From: Candidatus Avidesulfovibrio excrementigallinarum
Lineage (GTDB): Bacteria > Desulfobacterota > Desulfovibrionia > Desulfovibrionales > Desulfovibrionaceae
Direction: 5' to 3'
NCBI GenBank assembly: GCA_018715085.1
Contig: DVMI01000002.1
Coordinates: 1 to 64,000, forward strand
DNA: 64,000 nt
Below the pieces are notes generated by a model, which did no database searches, was not told where the DNA came from, and saw only the letters and a program-made list of their open reading frames with translations. Positions 10,251-20,122 of the stretch are shown here, one piece after another. Numbering within the stretch: the first letter of the stretch is position 1; every line of letters starts with the position of its first letter. Position numbers and translations under genes: made by a program.

Positions 10251-11714
10251 CTACAGAAGTCCAATCAGCGGGAACCAGACAAGAGCCATGACAGTCCAGA
10301 CTATCCAGGCCATCAGGCCCACGGCAAACGAGGACTTGAGCTGTTCGGGCACGGTAAAGTATCCCGCGCCGTACATGATGATGTTGCCCATGGTGTTAAA
10401 GGGCAGGAACAGTGCATAGCCCATGAGAATGGCCAGAGGCAGCACAAAACCGACAATGGGGAAGCCGAACGTCTGGGCCAGCCCGATGTAAATAGGAATC
10501 ATCACGCCGGCCATGGCTGTGGTGGTGGACCAGATGATGTGACTGAAAATTGTGAATCCCATCAGCCCGATCAACAGCGGCATCATGCTAACGTCGCTCA
10601 GTCCCAGGGAGGTGATGAGCGTTTTGATGAGCCATTCAAAGGCCTTGGTCTTCATGAGCACGCCGCTGAGGGTAATGACTCCGCCAAAATAGACGAACAG
10701 CTCCCAGGGAATGGATTTCTGAGCCTCTTTCCAGCTGAGCACGCCGACTTTAGGCAGCAGGATCAGCGTGCAGACGCCAAAGGCAACCATGGTGGCGTTG
10801 AAGTGATGCCACATGTCGGTGGACCAGAGCACCAGAGCAAGGAAGAAGTAGAACAGAGATTTTTTTTCGCGCAGGGTCATGGGACCCATCTGGGCCAGTT
10901 CGTCTTCAATGTAGTGGATTCCACCCGGGATGCTTTTCATTTCGGGGGGGTAGAACCAGCGCACCACAAACAGCGTGCCGACAAGAATGATGACGGTGGC
11001 GGGCACTGCGGCCAGCGCCCAAAAGCCCCAGGAAGTGGCCACGGATGTTGTGCCAAGTGCGGCAGTGATCAGGCCGATGGCAATGGGGTTGGGGATGGTG
11101 GCCGTCATGAAGCCGCCCGCAGTGATGTTGGATGCGAACGTATTGCACAAAAACAGCGTTTTGCCAAAGTTGCTGGTGCCTTTTTCCACGCGATAGGCCT
11201 GGGCGACGCCTTCGACAATGGGCAGCATGGCCGCTGTGCGGGCCGTGTTGGAGGGAGTCAGCGGCGAAATGAGCAGGTTGGCAAACATGGGCGCGAGGAT
11301 GGCGCCGGTCGGTGTTTTGCCCAGCAGGCGCATCATATTGAGGGCAACGCGCCGTGCCATGCCGGTTTCTGTCATGGCAATGGAGATGATGAAGCCGGTG
11401 ACGAGCATCCACAGCGACGTTGTGCCAAAGCCGGACAACGCAAAACTGGCGTTGTGAATGAGAACACCGTCTTTCATGGCGCCATCGGCGTTGCCTACCC
11501 AGAAATACAAAAGTGAGATGATAAGGAACGTACTTGTGGCAAAGCTGACGCTGAGGGTCACCCACAGCACTACGGCACCGGCAAAGATGGCCAGAAGCTT
11601 ATGTTGTACAAGGGTCATTCCTTCCGGCGTGGGCAGCAGCCAGACGAGGAAAAAGACGGCCACGGCAATGATATTGCCGTATTTTTTGCCAAGTTCTTCA
11701 AAACGATTTGCCAT
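10251..11714 (-). CDS. DASS-family (SLC13/CitT-like) dicarboxylate/anion transporter
   Basis: Multi-TM protein with SPLTPSNTARTAAMLPIV and FLPFNTMGNIIMY motifs of the DASS family; start MANRFEEL. Confidence 0.88.
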   Translation of the reverse strand: MANRFEELGKKYGNIIAVAVFFLVWLLPTPEGMTLVQHKLLAIFAGAVVLWVTLSVSFATSTFLIISLLYFWVGNADGAMKDGVLIHNASFALSGFGTTSLWMLVTGFIISIAMTETGMARRVALNMMRLLGKTPTGAILAPMFANLLISPLTPSNTARTAAMLPIVEGVAQAYRVEKGTSNFGKTLFLCNTFASNITAGGFMTATIPNPIAIGLITAALGTTSVATSWGFWALAAVPATVIILVGTLFVVRWFYPPEMKSIPGGIHYIEDELAQMGPMTLREKKSLFYFFLALVLWSTDMWHHFNATMVAFGVCTLILLPKVGVLSWKEAQKSIPWELFVYFGGVITLSGVLMKTKAFEWLIKTLITSLGLSDVSMMPLLIGLMGFTIFSHIIWSTTTAMAGVMIPIYIGLAQTFGFPIVGFVLPLAILMGYALFLPFNTMGNIIMYGAGYFTVPEQLKSSFAVGLMAWIVWTVMALVWFPLIGLL

Positions 11715-12470
11715 GAGAGCCTCGCTTCGTGTGCATGGTTTCGCTTGCGTGAGAGTGTGGGGATCGGGTGCGCCTGATAGTTGTTTTGATGACAAGCAAC
11801 GTACAGGACAGTGCACCGGGGATCCCGAAGCCTGTGACAGGGCCGGGCAAACGGCGGACAGCGTTCGCGCCCGCGGACAGAAGCAGGCTGCAGCGCAGTA
11901 TTCTGTCGTTGTTGGGCGGTACTGGCAGACGGGAAGCGGGGCGTCCGCGCCTGCCTGCGCGGAAACGCCGCGTGCCAGGCCATGGCGGCAGAACCGTGCG
12001 CGGGGGAAAGGCCGTTTTGACACGGCCGGCCCCTGCGGCAGCGGCTTTGCCACCTGCTTTTTTGCTGCATTGCGGCAGCAGTGTTTGGGTTTGCAGGGCT
12101 GTTGGGTGAAACAGCCCCGTGTGTGAGCGTTGTTTTTCAGCCGTCCCGCGGTGTTTGATCGGCCGCGGGCACTGGCTGCCTGTTTTGGCAGCCAGTACGG
12201 CAAGCGCCTATGCCACGCGGCCGTTGCCGGCATAACGGAGCCGCGATCAGCTCTGCACAGGACCGGGTGTGCCTGCGCCTTGGCTGTTAAAGTGATGCTG
12301 TGGCCGTGGCAGGATGGCGTTTGTCCCCTCAGACGCACGGGAGCGGACTCCTCTGCGCCTGGTGGGGAAACAGCGCTGCCTTTCTGCACATACGGACAGC
12401 GTTTTTTTAGGACGCCATGGGGAGGCGCCGGATTTTATCCCTTTTGTGCTGGCGTGTTGGAGACCGGCGT

Positions 12471-13625
12471 TTACAGGCCGGGCTCTGCTTCAACAATATC
12501 CAGCCAGTGGCGGACACTGACGCCTTCCGGCGCCACGGAGGCAAGCTGCATGGTGCAGCCGCTGCATCCTGTGACGATGCTGTGGCAGTCTGAGGGAAAG
12601 CCTGCCAGGCATTTTTTGCCCAGTTGGGCGGACACGTCGGGGTCGCTCATCTTAAGAATGCCCCCCATTCCGCAGCACAGGGCCGTCCCCTTGGTCAGTC
12701 CGGGCAGGGCGCGTTGCAGTAAAGGCCAGTCCGGATCGTTGTCGCCCCAGTGGCAGGGCTGATGGTATCCGGGCATGGCAGGCGCTGCCGGCAGAGTCCG
12801 GATGATCGCGCCTTCAAGCAGAGCGCTGAGCCCCTTGACGCTCGCGCGCCACAGGGCCGCGTCATCGCCATCCAACAGGCCTTCCTGTTCGGCATAGCCT
12901 TCAAGACTGTGCTTGCAGGAGGCGCAGAAGACAGCCAGCACAGGCTTGCCCAGCGCTTTCCAGCGTTCGATATTGCGCCGCTGCACGTCGGCCTGGGCTT
13001 TGAACATGCCGGCGTGGTGCAGCGTTCCGCCGCAGCAGGTAAAGCCGTCCTGTTCAATGACCTGGTACCCCCACACTTTGAGCAGCGCGCGGGCTTTGGC
13101 AATCCACTGCGGGCGGATGTTGCGGGCGGTACAGCCTGCAAAGACAGCCACAGGACGCGAAGGGGCCGTCCAGGCTGGATCCGGGCGCAGAGTGAACCAT
13201 GTCTGGGGTTCGCCCTTGTCAACCATGGCGCGCGCCGTGTCCAGCGAAGATTGCAGCGCCTCGGGCGTCAGCGCATCGGGGAACATGGCGGCAAGGCGTC
13301 CGGCCGTGGGCCAGAGAGGGCCGGCGCGGCGGATCCAGATATCCCAGATATACTGACTCCAGTGCGGATGGCTGGCCCGGACCTCCGCAAGCAGGTCGCT
13401 GGTCGACAGCTTGCGCGCGCACGCTTTTTTACAGCGTTCGCATCCGGCGCACAGCCGTGACAAATCCCGGATGATCTTCCAGGGCATGGGCTCTTCCGCT
13501 CCCCAGCCGTCCAGCGGCTCCATGAGCAGGCGTTTGCCCTTGGGGGCGTATTCCTCACGCTTGAACAGCGCAAATACCGGACAGACGTTCAGGCATTCGC
13601 CGCATTGTGTGCATCCGCGCTTCAT
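12471..13625 (-). CDS. Fe-S oxidoreductase subunit, GlcF-like (two [4Fe-4S] motifs plus CCG domains)
   Basis: CTQCGECLNVCP, CAGCERCKKAC, FTCCGGTLHHAG, ALCCGMGGI. Confidence 0.9.
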   Translation of the reverse strand: MKRGCTQCGECLNVCPVFALFKREEYAPKGKRLLMEPLDGWGAEEPMPWKIIRDLSRLCAGCERCKKACARKLSTSDLLAEVRASHPHWSQYIWDIWIRRAGPLWPTAGRLAAMFPDALTPEALQSSLDTARAMVDKGEPQTWFTLRPDPAWTAPSRPVAVFAGCTARNIRPQWIAKARALLKVWGYQVIEQDGFTCCGGTLHHAGMFKAQADVQRRNIERWKALGKPVLAVFCASCKHSLEGYAEQEGLLDGDDAALWRASVKGLSALLEGAIIRTLPAAPAMPGYHQPCHWGDNDPDWPLLQRALPGLTKGTALCCGMGGILKMSDPDVSAQLGKKCLAGFPSDCHSIVTGCSGCTMQLASVAPEGVSVRHWLDIVEAEPGL

Positions 13626-13627
13626 GA

Positions 13628-15007
13628 TCAGTACCCCTTTGCGGGATTGAGAATCCCGTTGGGATCAAACAGTTCGCGGACTTGGCGCATCATGGCGTGC
13701 TCTTCCTTTCCAAGCTGGCGGCCTACGTCCTTCAGGCAGCCTCCGCCGTGCTCTCCTGAAAGGCTTCCGCCAAATTCCAGCACCGCTTCGTCAAGTTCGT
13801 GGTGTGTTTTGAGAGTCCGTTCGGTGTCGTCCGGATCCGAGGCGTCATAGTGCAGATTGGCGTGGATGTTGCCGTCGCCGGCATGGCCAAAGCCGATCAG
13901 GCGCTTGCCGTTGTTGCGGGCGATTTCTTCAAACCGGCGGACGGCCTTGAGCAGTGAGCCGCGGGGCACGGCCATGTCGCCGCCGATACGGTCCGGTCCA
14001 AGAACGTAGGAGGCGGCCGACACGCGCCGGCGGAAGGCCCAGAGCTTGTTTTCCTCTTCTGCTCCTACCCCTTCCATGGTCCACAGGGCGTCATCCAGCT
14101 GCCTGGCCAGACGGGCGTTTTCAAGCGGAATGGTCTCCCGGCTGCCGTCGATCTGGAACAGCAGCAGAGAATGCACCGTATCGGGCCACGGGCATTCGCC
14201 GGTTTTAGTGAGAATTTCCAGCACAGTTTCGTTCATGAATTCCACGGCGCAGGGCAGAATGCCGGCGGCAAACACCTTGCCCATGGAGCTGAGCGCAGCG
14301 TCAAGTGACGGATAGCCGACAAGAACCGAAGCCGAGGCTTCCGGCTTGGGCAGCAGTTTGAGGTAGAGCTTGGTGACAATGCCCAGCGTGCCTTCGCTGC
14401 CCACAATCATGCGGGACAGATCAAGGCCGATGACGTCCTTGTGGGTTCGGCCGCCAAGCTTAAGCAGCTTCCCGCCCGGCAGGACGATTTCCATGCCAAG
14501 CACATAGTCGCGGGTCACACCGTATTTTACGGCGCGCAGGCCGCCGGCACAGGTCATGACGTTGCCGCCGACTGTTGTGGCTTTGCCGCTGGCCGGATCC
14601 GGTGGATAGAAAAGGCCGCGTTTGGCACATTCGGCCTGGAATTGAGCCGTGTTGACGCCAGGTTCGATTTCCGCAACGAAATCTTCGTTGGAAATGTCAA
14701 GAATGCGATCCATGCCGGTCATGGAGACGACAATGCCCGGCCTGGTGGGCACGCACCCGCCTGACAGGCTGGTTCCCCGGCCCCGCGGATGAATGTACAC
14801 GCGCTCCTCGTCAGCCCAGCGCATCAGCGTCTGCACCTGACTGGTACAGGTGGGGCGCACCATGGCGAGCACGGTGCCCGTCTTCAGACTGGCGTCTGAA
14901 GCATACACGCGCAGTTTTTCGGGTTCAAAGGTCACCGCATCGCCGAACGTGCGTTTCAGATATTCGATGTGCGACTCGCTCAAGGCTGTAATGTGCGTCT
15001 GGGTCAT
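13628..15007 (-). CDS. FAD-binding 2-hydroxyacid oxidase/dehydrogenase, GlcD-like
   Basis: PRGRGTSLSGGCVP, VGGNVMTCAGGLRAVKYGVTRDYVLG, GFGHAGDGNIHAN, GGSLSGEHGGG. Confidence 0.93.
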   Translation of the reverse strand: MTQTHITALSESHIEYLKRTFGDAVTFEPEKLRVYASDASLKTGTVLAMVRPTCTSQVQTLMRWADEERVYIHPRGRGTSLSGGCVPTRPGIVVSMTGMDRILDISNEDFVAEIEPGVNTAQFQAECAKRGLFYPPDPASGKATTVGGNVMTCAGGLRAVKYGVTRDYVLGMEIVLPGGKLLKLGGRTHKDVIGLDLSRMIVGSEGTLGIVTKLYLKLLPKPEASASVLVGYPSLDAALSSMGKVFAAGILPCAVEFMNETVLEILTKTGECPWPDTVHSLLLFQIDGSRETIPLENARLARQLDDALWTMEGVGAEEENKLWAFRRRVSAASYVLGPDRIGGDMAVPRGSLLKAVRRFEEIARNNGKRLIGFGHAGDGNIHANLHYDASDPDDTERTLKTHHELDEAVLEFGGSLSGEHGGGCLKDVGRQLGKEEHAMMRQVRELFDPNGILNPAKGY

Positions 15008-15405
15008 GCTGATACTCCGACAGAAAGCAGGTGAAAGGCTTGGCGCGGGGTGCCGCGTCGTGGAAAAAGCATGTCTGGCTGGCGGGATCCTCCGCCTGTG
15101 CAGCCGGAGGGACCGCGCTGCTGTTGCCGGTGCAGGGTCGTTCGCCAGGGCTGTTCAGAGCCTTTTGTGTCCATGGCAGGCGGCGCCGCAGGAACGATTC
15201 CGGGACGGCCGGAACCGGTCTGCCGCGTCCTGCTTTGTCAGGGCACGCTGGCCGTTTCAGAAGGCGCTTGGCAACAGCGCTGTCTTAAACCGGCAGCCGG
15301 AAGGCCGCGCGGCGTGCGCAGGCAGGCGGAAAAAACGCCCAGCCACAGGCAAAGCCAGACAGCGCAAAGCAGTGCTATGCGCGCCGCACACGCCTGTCAA
15401 GTGGC

Positions 15406-15423
15406 TAGCAAGTTTTGTTCCGT
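15406..15423 (-). promoter_or_regulatory. Candidate sigma54 (-24/-12) promoter upstream of the GlcD-like gene
   Basis: Minus strand ACGGAACAAAACTTGCTA: GG and GC dinucleotides separated by 10 nt. Confidence 0.45.
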
Positions 15424-15485
15424 AGAGGACGTTTATTGTAACATATTTATATTAATTATAAAAAATAGAAAGGTAGAGTTCGATT

Positions 15486-15510
15486 GTTGCAAAATGATGC
15501 GGTATGCAAC
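15486..15510. promoter_or_regulatory. Candidate activator binding site (UAS), inverted repeat
   Basis: GTTGCA-N13-TGCAAC, about 65-90 bp upstream of the candidate -24 element, AT-rich DNA between. Confidence 0.45.
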
Positions 15511-15541
15511 ATTATTGCAGCATGCGCACCATATATGGGGT

Positions 15542-17458
15542 TCAAAGCTGGAGGCGTTTTATTTTGCGGAACAACGTACTGCGATTCATACCCAGCAGCT
15601 GTGCCGCCTGGCTCCTGCGGCCATGGCATGCCTCAAGCGCCTGAAGAATGCGTTCCCGCTCGTCTGTGACGCCATCGCCGGCAGAAAAGTGGCTTCCTCT
15701 GCGGGACGCGCAGGAATCCGCCGAAGGCGTGGTGTCACCGCCCGGCAGCAGCTCAGCTTGCAGCACTTCGGCCGTCAGTTCGTCGGGGCAGGCGGCGCAA
15801 AGACGCTGAATGAAGTAGTACAGCTCCCGGACGTTGCCGCACCAGGGATGTTCTTTCAGAACCTGGGCCGCATCGGCCGAAAGGGTCATGCCGCGCAGCA
15901 GAGGCGTCTGATTAAGAAAATGCCGCGCCAGTACGACAATATCTCCTTCCCGTTCGCGCAAAGGCGGCAGGTGCAGCAGCAGAACGCAGAGCCGGTAGTA
16001 GAGATCGGCGCGGAACCGTCTGGCCCGGACGCGTTCCCACAGGTCGGCGTTGGTGGCGGCGATGATTCTGACGTTGATGGGAATGGGGTGAGAACCGCCA
16101 ATGCGCAGGACATACTGACTTTCAAGCACACGCAGCAGGCGCTGCTGGGCGTGGAGGTTAAGCTCGGCAATTTCATCAAGAAACAGCGTGCCGCCGTCGG
16201 CCAGTTCAAAGACGCCTTTTTTGCCTTTGGCGCTGGCTCCGGTAAACGCGCCCTTGTCGTAGCCGAACAGCTCTGACTCCAGCAGCGACTGTGGCAGGGC
16301 CCCGCAGTTGATGGCCACAAACGGACCGCTGCTGCGGGCGCTGGCGTTGTGAATGGCCTGGGCAAACAAATCCTTGCCCGTGCCGGTTTCGCCGTCGATC
16401 AGCACGGTATGATCGGACGCTGCAAACCGTCTAGCCCGGGACAGTGCCCGGACAAGGAGGCCTGAGCTGCCTTTGATGTCGTCAAAGGTCTTCAAGGCGG
16501 GAACACCCTGATATTTGGCGTGAAGTTGCAGCTTGTTTTCCTGAGCGGCAATCTTTTGTGCCTCATGGAACGTCAGGATGGCCCCTTTTATGACATTGTT
16601 GACAAAAACAGGCATGGCGCTGAGCAACAGCTGCTGTTCCCCGAGGGGCACAATTTCGTCGTATATCGGCTTGCCAAACAGAAGACACTGCTCAAGACCG
16701 GGCAGGGTCAGAACGGCCCCGAACGGCTGATCGAGCATGTCGGTCTGGAGGCGGAGTATGCGGCGCGCGGCAGGATTGAGCAACTTGATGGAGCCTGTCG
16801 CATCAAGTGAAATCACGCCTTGCGGAATCGCTTCGATGGCCGATTGGAACTTGAGGGTCTGCGTCTGCTCGAGTTCGCGGGCGTAACAAATGCGCTTGGC
16901 CATGTTGAGGGCCTGCCGGATGGCCGTTTCTCCCGTGGTCAGAATCTGGCTTTTCAGCCCCAGTTTCCTGGCGATGGCAAGAGGCGTTTCACCGCCAATC
17001 AGCACGTCAACGTTATCGGCAAGGGCTGTCAGCACGACATTGTGCATGGATTCCTTGGTCCAGAAACTGGGGTAGACCCGCAAATCCACATGCGGCAACA
17101 GGCGGGACAAGGCTTCAAGATCGGGGCGAAGCTGCGGGAAGACGGTAAAACCGATTCTGGGATGAGGAGAGGCCGTCTGCGCAAGCGCCCTTTCCAGCGT
17201 CATGACCATGTCCTGCACGCTGATGGGGATGAAGGAGACTGGGGTGCGGATACCGGCCTCGATAATCTGATTGGCAGACCAGCCGCGCGCAACGATGACG
17301 CTTGCGCCCTCGGCTTCGGCCTGCCGGGCGATGGCCAGAGAATTGTTCAGCCCGGTAAGATGCAGGCTGATCTGATCCTGGATGTCCAGTTCGGCTGCAA
17401 CCTGCTGGACATTGGCATAACTGGTACTTTCAGGCGCAATGACGACAATGGGATTCAT
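15542..17458 (-). CDS. Sigma54-dependent transcriptional activator, PrpR-type N-domain + PAS + AAA+ + Fis HTH
   Basis: N-terminal PrpR-like sensor (SVIVARGWSANQIIEAGIRTPVSFIPIS), GETGTGKDLFAQAIH, GAFTGA, C-terminal RRSQAAQLLGMNRSTLFRKIKRL. Confidence 0.92.
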   Translation of the reverse strand: MNPIVVIAPESTSYANVQQVAAELDIQDQISLHLTGLNNSLAIARQAEAEGASVIVARGWSANQIIEAGIRTPVSFIPISVQDMVMTLERALAQTASPHPRIGFTVFPQLRPDLEALSRLLPHVDLRVYPSFWTKESMHNVVLTALADNVDVLIGGETPLAIARKLGLKSQILTTGETAIRQALNMAKRICYARELEQTQTLKFQSAIEAIPQGVISLDATGSIKLLNPAARRILRLQTDMLDQPFGAVLTLPGLEQCLLFGKPIYDEIVPLGEQQLLLSAMPVFVNNVIKGAILTFHEAQKIAAQENKLQLHAKYQGVPALKTFDDIKGSSGLLVRALSRARRFAASDHTVLIDGETGTGKDLFAQAIHNASARSSGPFVAINCGALPQSLLESELFGYDKGAFTGASAKGKKGVFELADGGTLFLDEIAELNLHAQQRLLRVLESQYVLRIGGSHPIPINVRIIAATNADLWERVRARRFRADLYYRLCVLLLHLPPLREREGDIVVLARHFLNQTPLLRGMTLSADAAQVLKEHPWCGNVRELYYFIQRLCAACPDELTAEVLQAELLPGGDTTPSADSCASRRGSHFSAGDGVTDERERILQALEACHGRRSQAAQLLGMNRSTLFRKIKRLQL

Positions 17459-18012
17459 AGGAACGGTAGTGGCTGGACGGTTGCAGAAACGTCCTACAGT
17501 GTAGCGGACAGCAAGCGGCTCCACAAGAGCAGGGTATGGAGACTGGCTGACGGCGTTTGCAGAAAATCCGGCCAGAACAGCGGCAGACCTGAAGCTGCGG
17601 CACAACCGTTTGAGACAGCTGCGCCCGGCGCGCCGGCCTGGAGGAGCGTGCAGGAGGGCGCGTGTTTTTCCCGGATGCAAAAAATTCGCAGCCGGCGCAC
17701 AGGCCGGCCTGTACGCCAGCACCATAAGGGAGTGCGCCTTAATGCAAGCATAGCGCCAAAGAGGGCGCGTTTTGGGGGCTTGAAAAGGCAGAGGTCCGGA
17801 TGCTGCCGCCTTGTATGCAAACGGCGTGTCTGATCTGCCATTATGCCTGTTGCAGGCGATGGCCTGAATGCAGCAGCCGGCAACAGGCAGGATGGCGCAG
17901 CGCCAGTACCGCAACGAAGAGGGAAGCCGGGGGGCCTGTGACGCGCTCAAAAACGCGGCACACCGTGCGGTGGAAGAGGAGTGCGGTGCCGAAGGGCACT
18001 TGCGGAAAAGAG

Positions 18013-18049
18013 AAAGCCCCATAAGGCGTTTGGTGCCTTATGGGGCTTT
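18013..18049 (-). terminator. Terminator-like hairpin downstream of tRNA-Leu
   Basis: 15-bp perfect stem AAAGCCCCATAAGGC / GCCTTATGGGGCTTT. Confidence 0.85.
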
Positions 18050-18063
18050 ATGCAATCTTTATA

Positions 18064-18148
18064 TGGTGCCCAGGGCGGGACTCGAACCCGCACAGCATTC
18101 GCCACTACCCCCTCAAGATAGCGTGTCTACCAGTTCCACCACCTGGGC
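18064..18148 (-). tRNA. tRNA-Leu (GAG)
   Basis: Cloverleaf with 7-bp acceptor GCCCAGG/CCTGGGC, anticodon stem CTATC/GGTAG with loop TTGAGGG, long variable arm, GGTTCGAGTCC T-loop, encoded CCA. Confidence 0.96.
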
Positions 18149-18828
18149 AACGAAGAGTCTTATAGGCAAAAAACTGAGGCTTGGCAAGCTTTTTTTGCAG
18201 TTTTTTCCCAAAAAAATATTTCCTTGGGTAACAATGTGAAATTTCAAAGAGAAAAAACGGAAGAACGCACTGCCGCGCAGGCTGAAAGGCGCCTGGTGTA
18301 ACGCACAGTTGCACAGCAAGGCGTTCGGGAAGCCTTGTCCGGTCCGCCGGCACAAGACGTTGGAGGCGTATGGCGTCTTGTGGCAGAGCGGTGCAGGCAA
18401 GCGCGTTTGTGCCGAATCGGGCGGCCTGTATTTGCCAGAAATGCCCTTGCGGTAAGAGCCCGGAAGAGGAAGGAAGACGAGAAGCAGCCGCTCTGCCGGG
18501 GCGTGCGGGAGAGGGTGGCGCTGCCGTGTGTCAGAACGCGCTTTGCGGCAGCACCCGGACAGTTGCGTCATGGCACAACGGATGCTCGTCTTTGCTGTTT
18601 CAGCAGTGCCTGTCAGTCTGCCCGGACCGCAAACGTTGGATAAGGACAGACCGTGCACAGCAGAGCGCCTTCTGTTATTGAGCGCTGTCCGGGGACTGAG
18701 GGCGTGCGCTTTTATATTCTCGGGCTAATGGAAAATACGCGGGGAGCTTGCCTATTTGCCTTTACAGCAGAGGCGGTTTCGGGATATACAATTCTGATGT
18801 TCAACACCCCAGTCTTTGTGGAGTCGCT

Positions 18829-20118
18829 ATGAATCCTCTTCAGAAAGTAACGCTTGGCCTTGCCGGATTTGGCACTGTTGGCGGAGGGCTGGTCGAGATC
18901 CTCCAGAAAAACAAAGCGGAACTGGAAGCCCGATCGGGGTGCCGGTTCGAGCTTAAGACCGTAGTAGTGCGCGATCCGTCACGCATTCGCTCGGTGGCGT
19001 TACCTGAGGGGACGCGCCTTTCCACATCGCTGGCCGATGTGACCGACGACCCTGACATTGATATTGCCGTAGAACTCATGGGCGGCATTGAGCCTCCCAG
19101 GTCGTTTATCCATCGTGCGCTCGAAAACGGCAAACATGTGGTTACGGCCAACAAGGCGCTGCTGGCTGAGGCTGGCGAAGAACTGTTCAAGCTGGCTGAA
19201 CGTAAAGGGGTGCGCCTGCTGTATGAGGCCAGTGTGGCCGGCGGCATTCCGGTTGTTCAGACGCTGAAGGAAAGTCTTGCAGGGAACAGCATTCTTTCTG
19301 TTGAGGGAATCCTGAACGGCACAAGCAACTACATCCTTTCCGAGATGTCGAGCAACGGCAAAGACTTTGCGTCGGCGTTGGCCGATGCGCAGGCCAAAGG
19401 CTATGCGGAGGCGGATCCCTCGCTTGACATCGACGGGCACGACACCGCGCACAAGCTGGTGCTGCTCATCCGGCTTGCGTTTGGGGTGGACTATCCCTAC
19501 AGCCAGATGCCGGTACAGGGCATCCGCAACATGAACAGCATGGACATTGAGTTTGCCCGGGAATTTGGGTATCGCGTCAAGCTCCTTGGCCGTGTACGGC
19601 GTACTGAAGACGGGCTGGCGGCCGGTGTGTTTCCCGTGCTGGTGCGGCATACCTACCTGTTGGCCCGTGTTGGTGGAGCCTTCAACGCAATACGGATTGA
19701 AGGCAATGCCGTAGGATCGTTGTTCCTGCATGGGCAAGGCGCCGGTGCGCTGCCAACAGGCAGTGCCGTCATGAGCGATATTGTGGCGGCGGCCCGCGGC
19801 ACCATGCCGTTCAACACCGGTTTTGCCGCCCCGCTGCACACTGCGGCCATTGTGCCCCCGGATGACGCTGTCAGCCCCTACTATGTACGTTTTATGATTA
19901 AGGATCAGCCTGGCGTACTGCATGCCCTGACAGGCGATTTGGCTGAGTTTGGCGTCAGCATCGCCCAGGCCATTCAAAAAGGCGAACGCGATGACGGTGT
20001 GCCGCTGGTGCTCATGCTGCACGCGGCGCGGGTACAGGACGTGCAGAACGCCCTGAACAAAATTGCCGCCAGAGATTTTCTGAACGCCCCGGCGATTGCC
20101 TACCGCGTGATGGATTGA
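18829..20118 (+). CDS. hom: Homoserine dehydrogenase with C-terminal ACT domain
   Basis: GLAGFGTVGGGLVEIL, VTANKALLA, GILNGTSNYIL, GYAEADPSLDIDGHDTAHKL. Confidence 0.96.
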   Translation: MNPLQKVTLGLAGFGTVGGGLVEILQKNKAELEARSGCRFELKTVVVRDPSRIRSVALPEGTRLSTSLADVTDDPDIDIAVELMGGIEPPRSFIHRALENGKHVVTANKALLAEAGEELFKLAERKGVRLLYEASVAGGIPVVQTLKESLAGNSILSVEGILNGTSNYILSEMSSNGKDFASALADAQAKGYAEADPSLDIDGHDTAHKLVLLIRLAFGVDYPYSQMPVQGIRNMNSMDIEFAREFGYRVKLLGRVRRTEDGLAAGVFPVLVRHTYLLARVGGAFNAIRIEGNAVGSLFLHGQGAGALPTGSAVMSDIVAAARGTMPFNTGFAAPLHTAAIVPPDDAVSPYYVRFMIKDQPGVLHALTGDLAEFGVSIAQAIQKGERDDGVPLVLMLHAARVQDVQNALNKIAARDFLNAPAIAYRVMD

Positions 20119-20122
20119 CGCC

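Noticed and set aside
10164-11516. 450-aa plus-strand ORF
   Set aside because: Antisense to the DASS transporter; Gly/His/Gln-rich sequence without domain features.
18064-18148. tRNA-Leu as an integration site of a mobile element
   Set aside because: No integrase, att-like duplication of the tRNA 3' end or phage genes nearby in this window.
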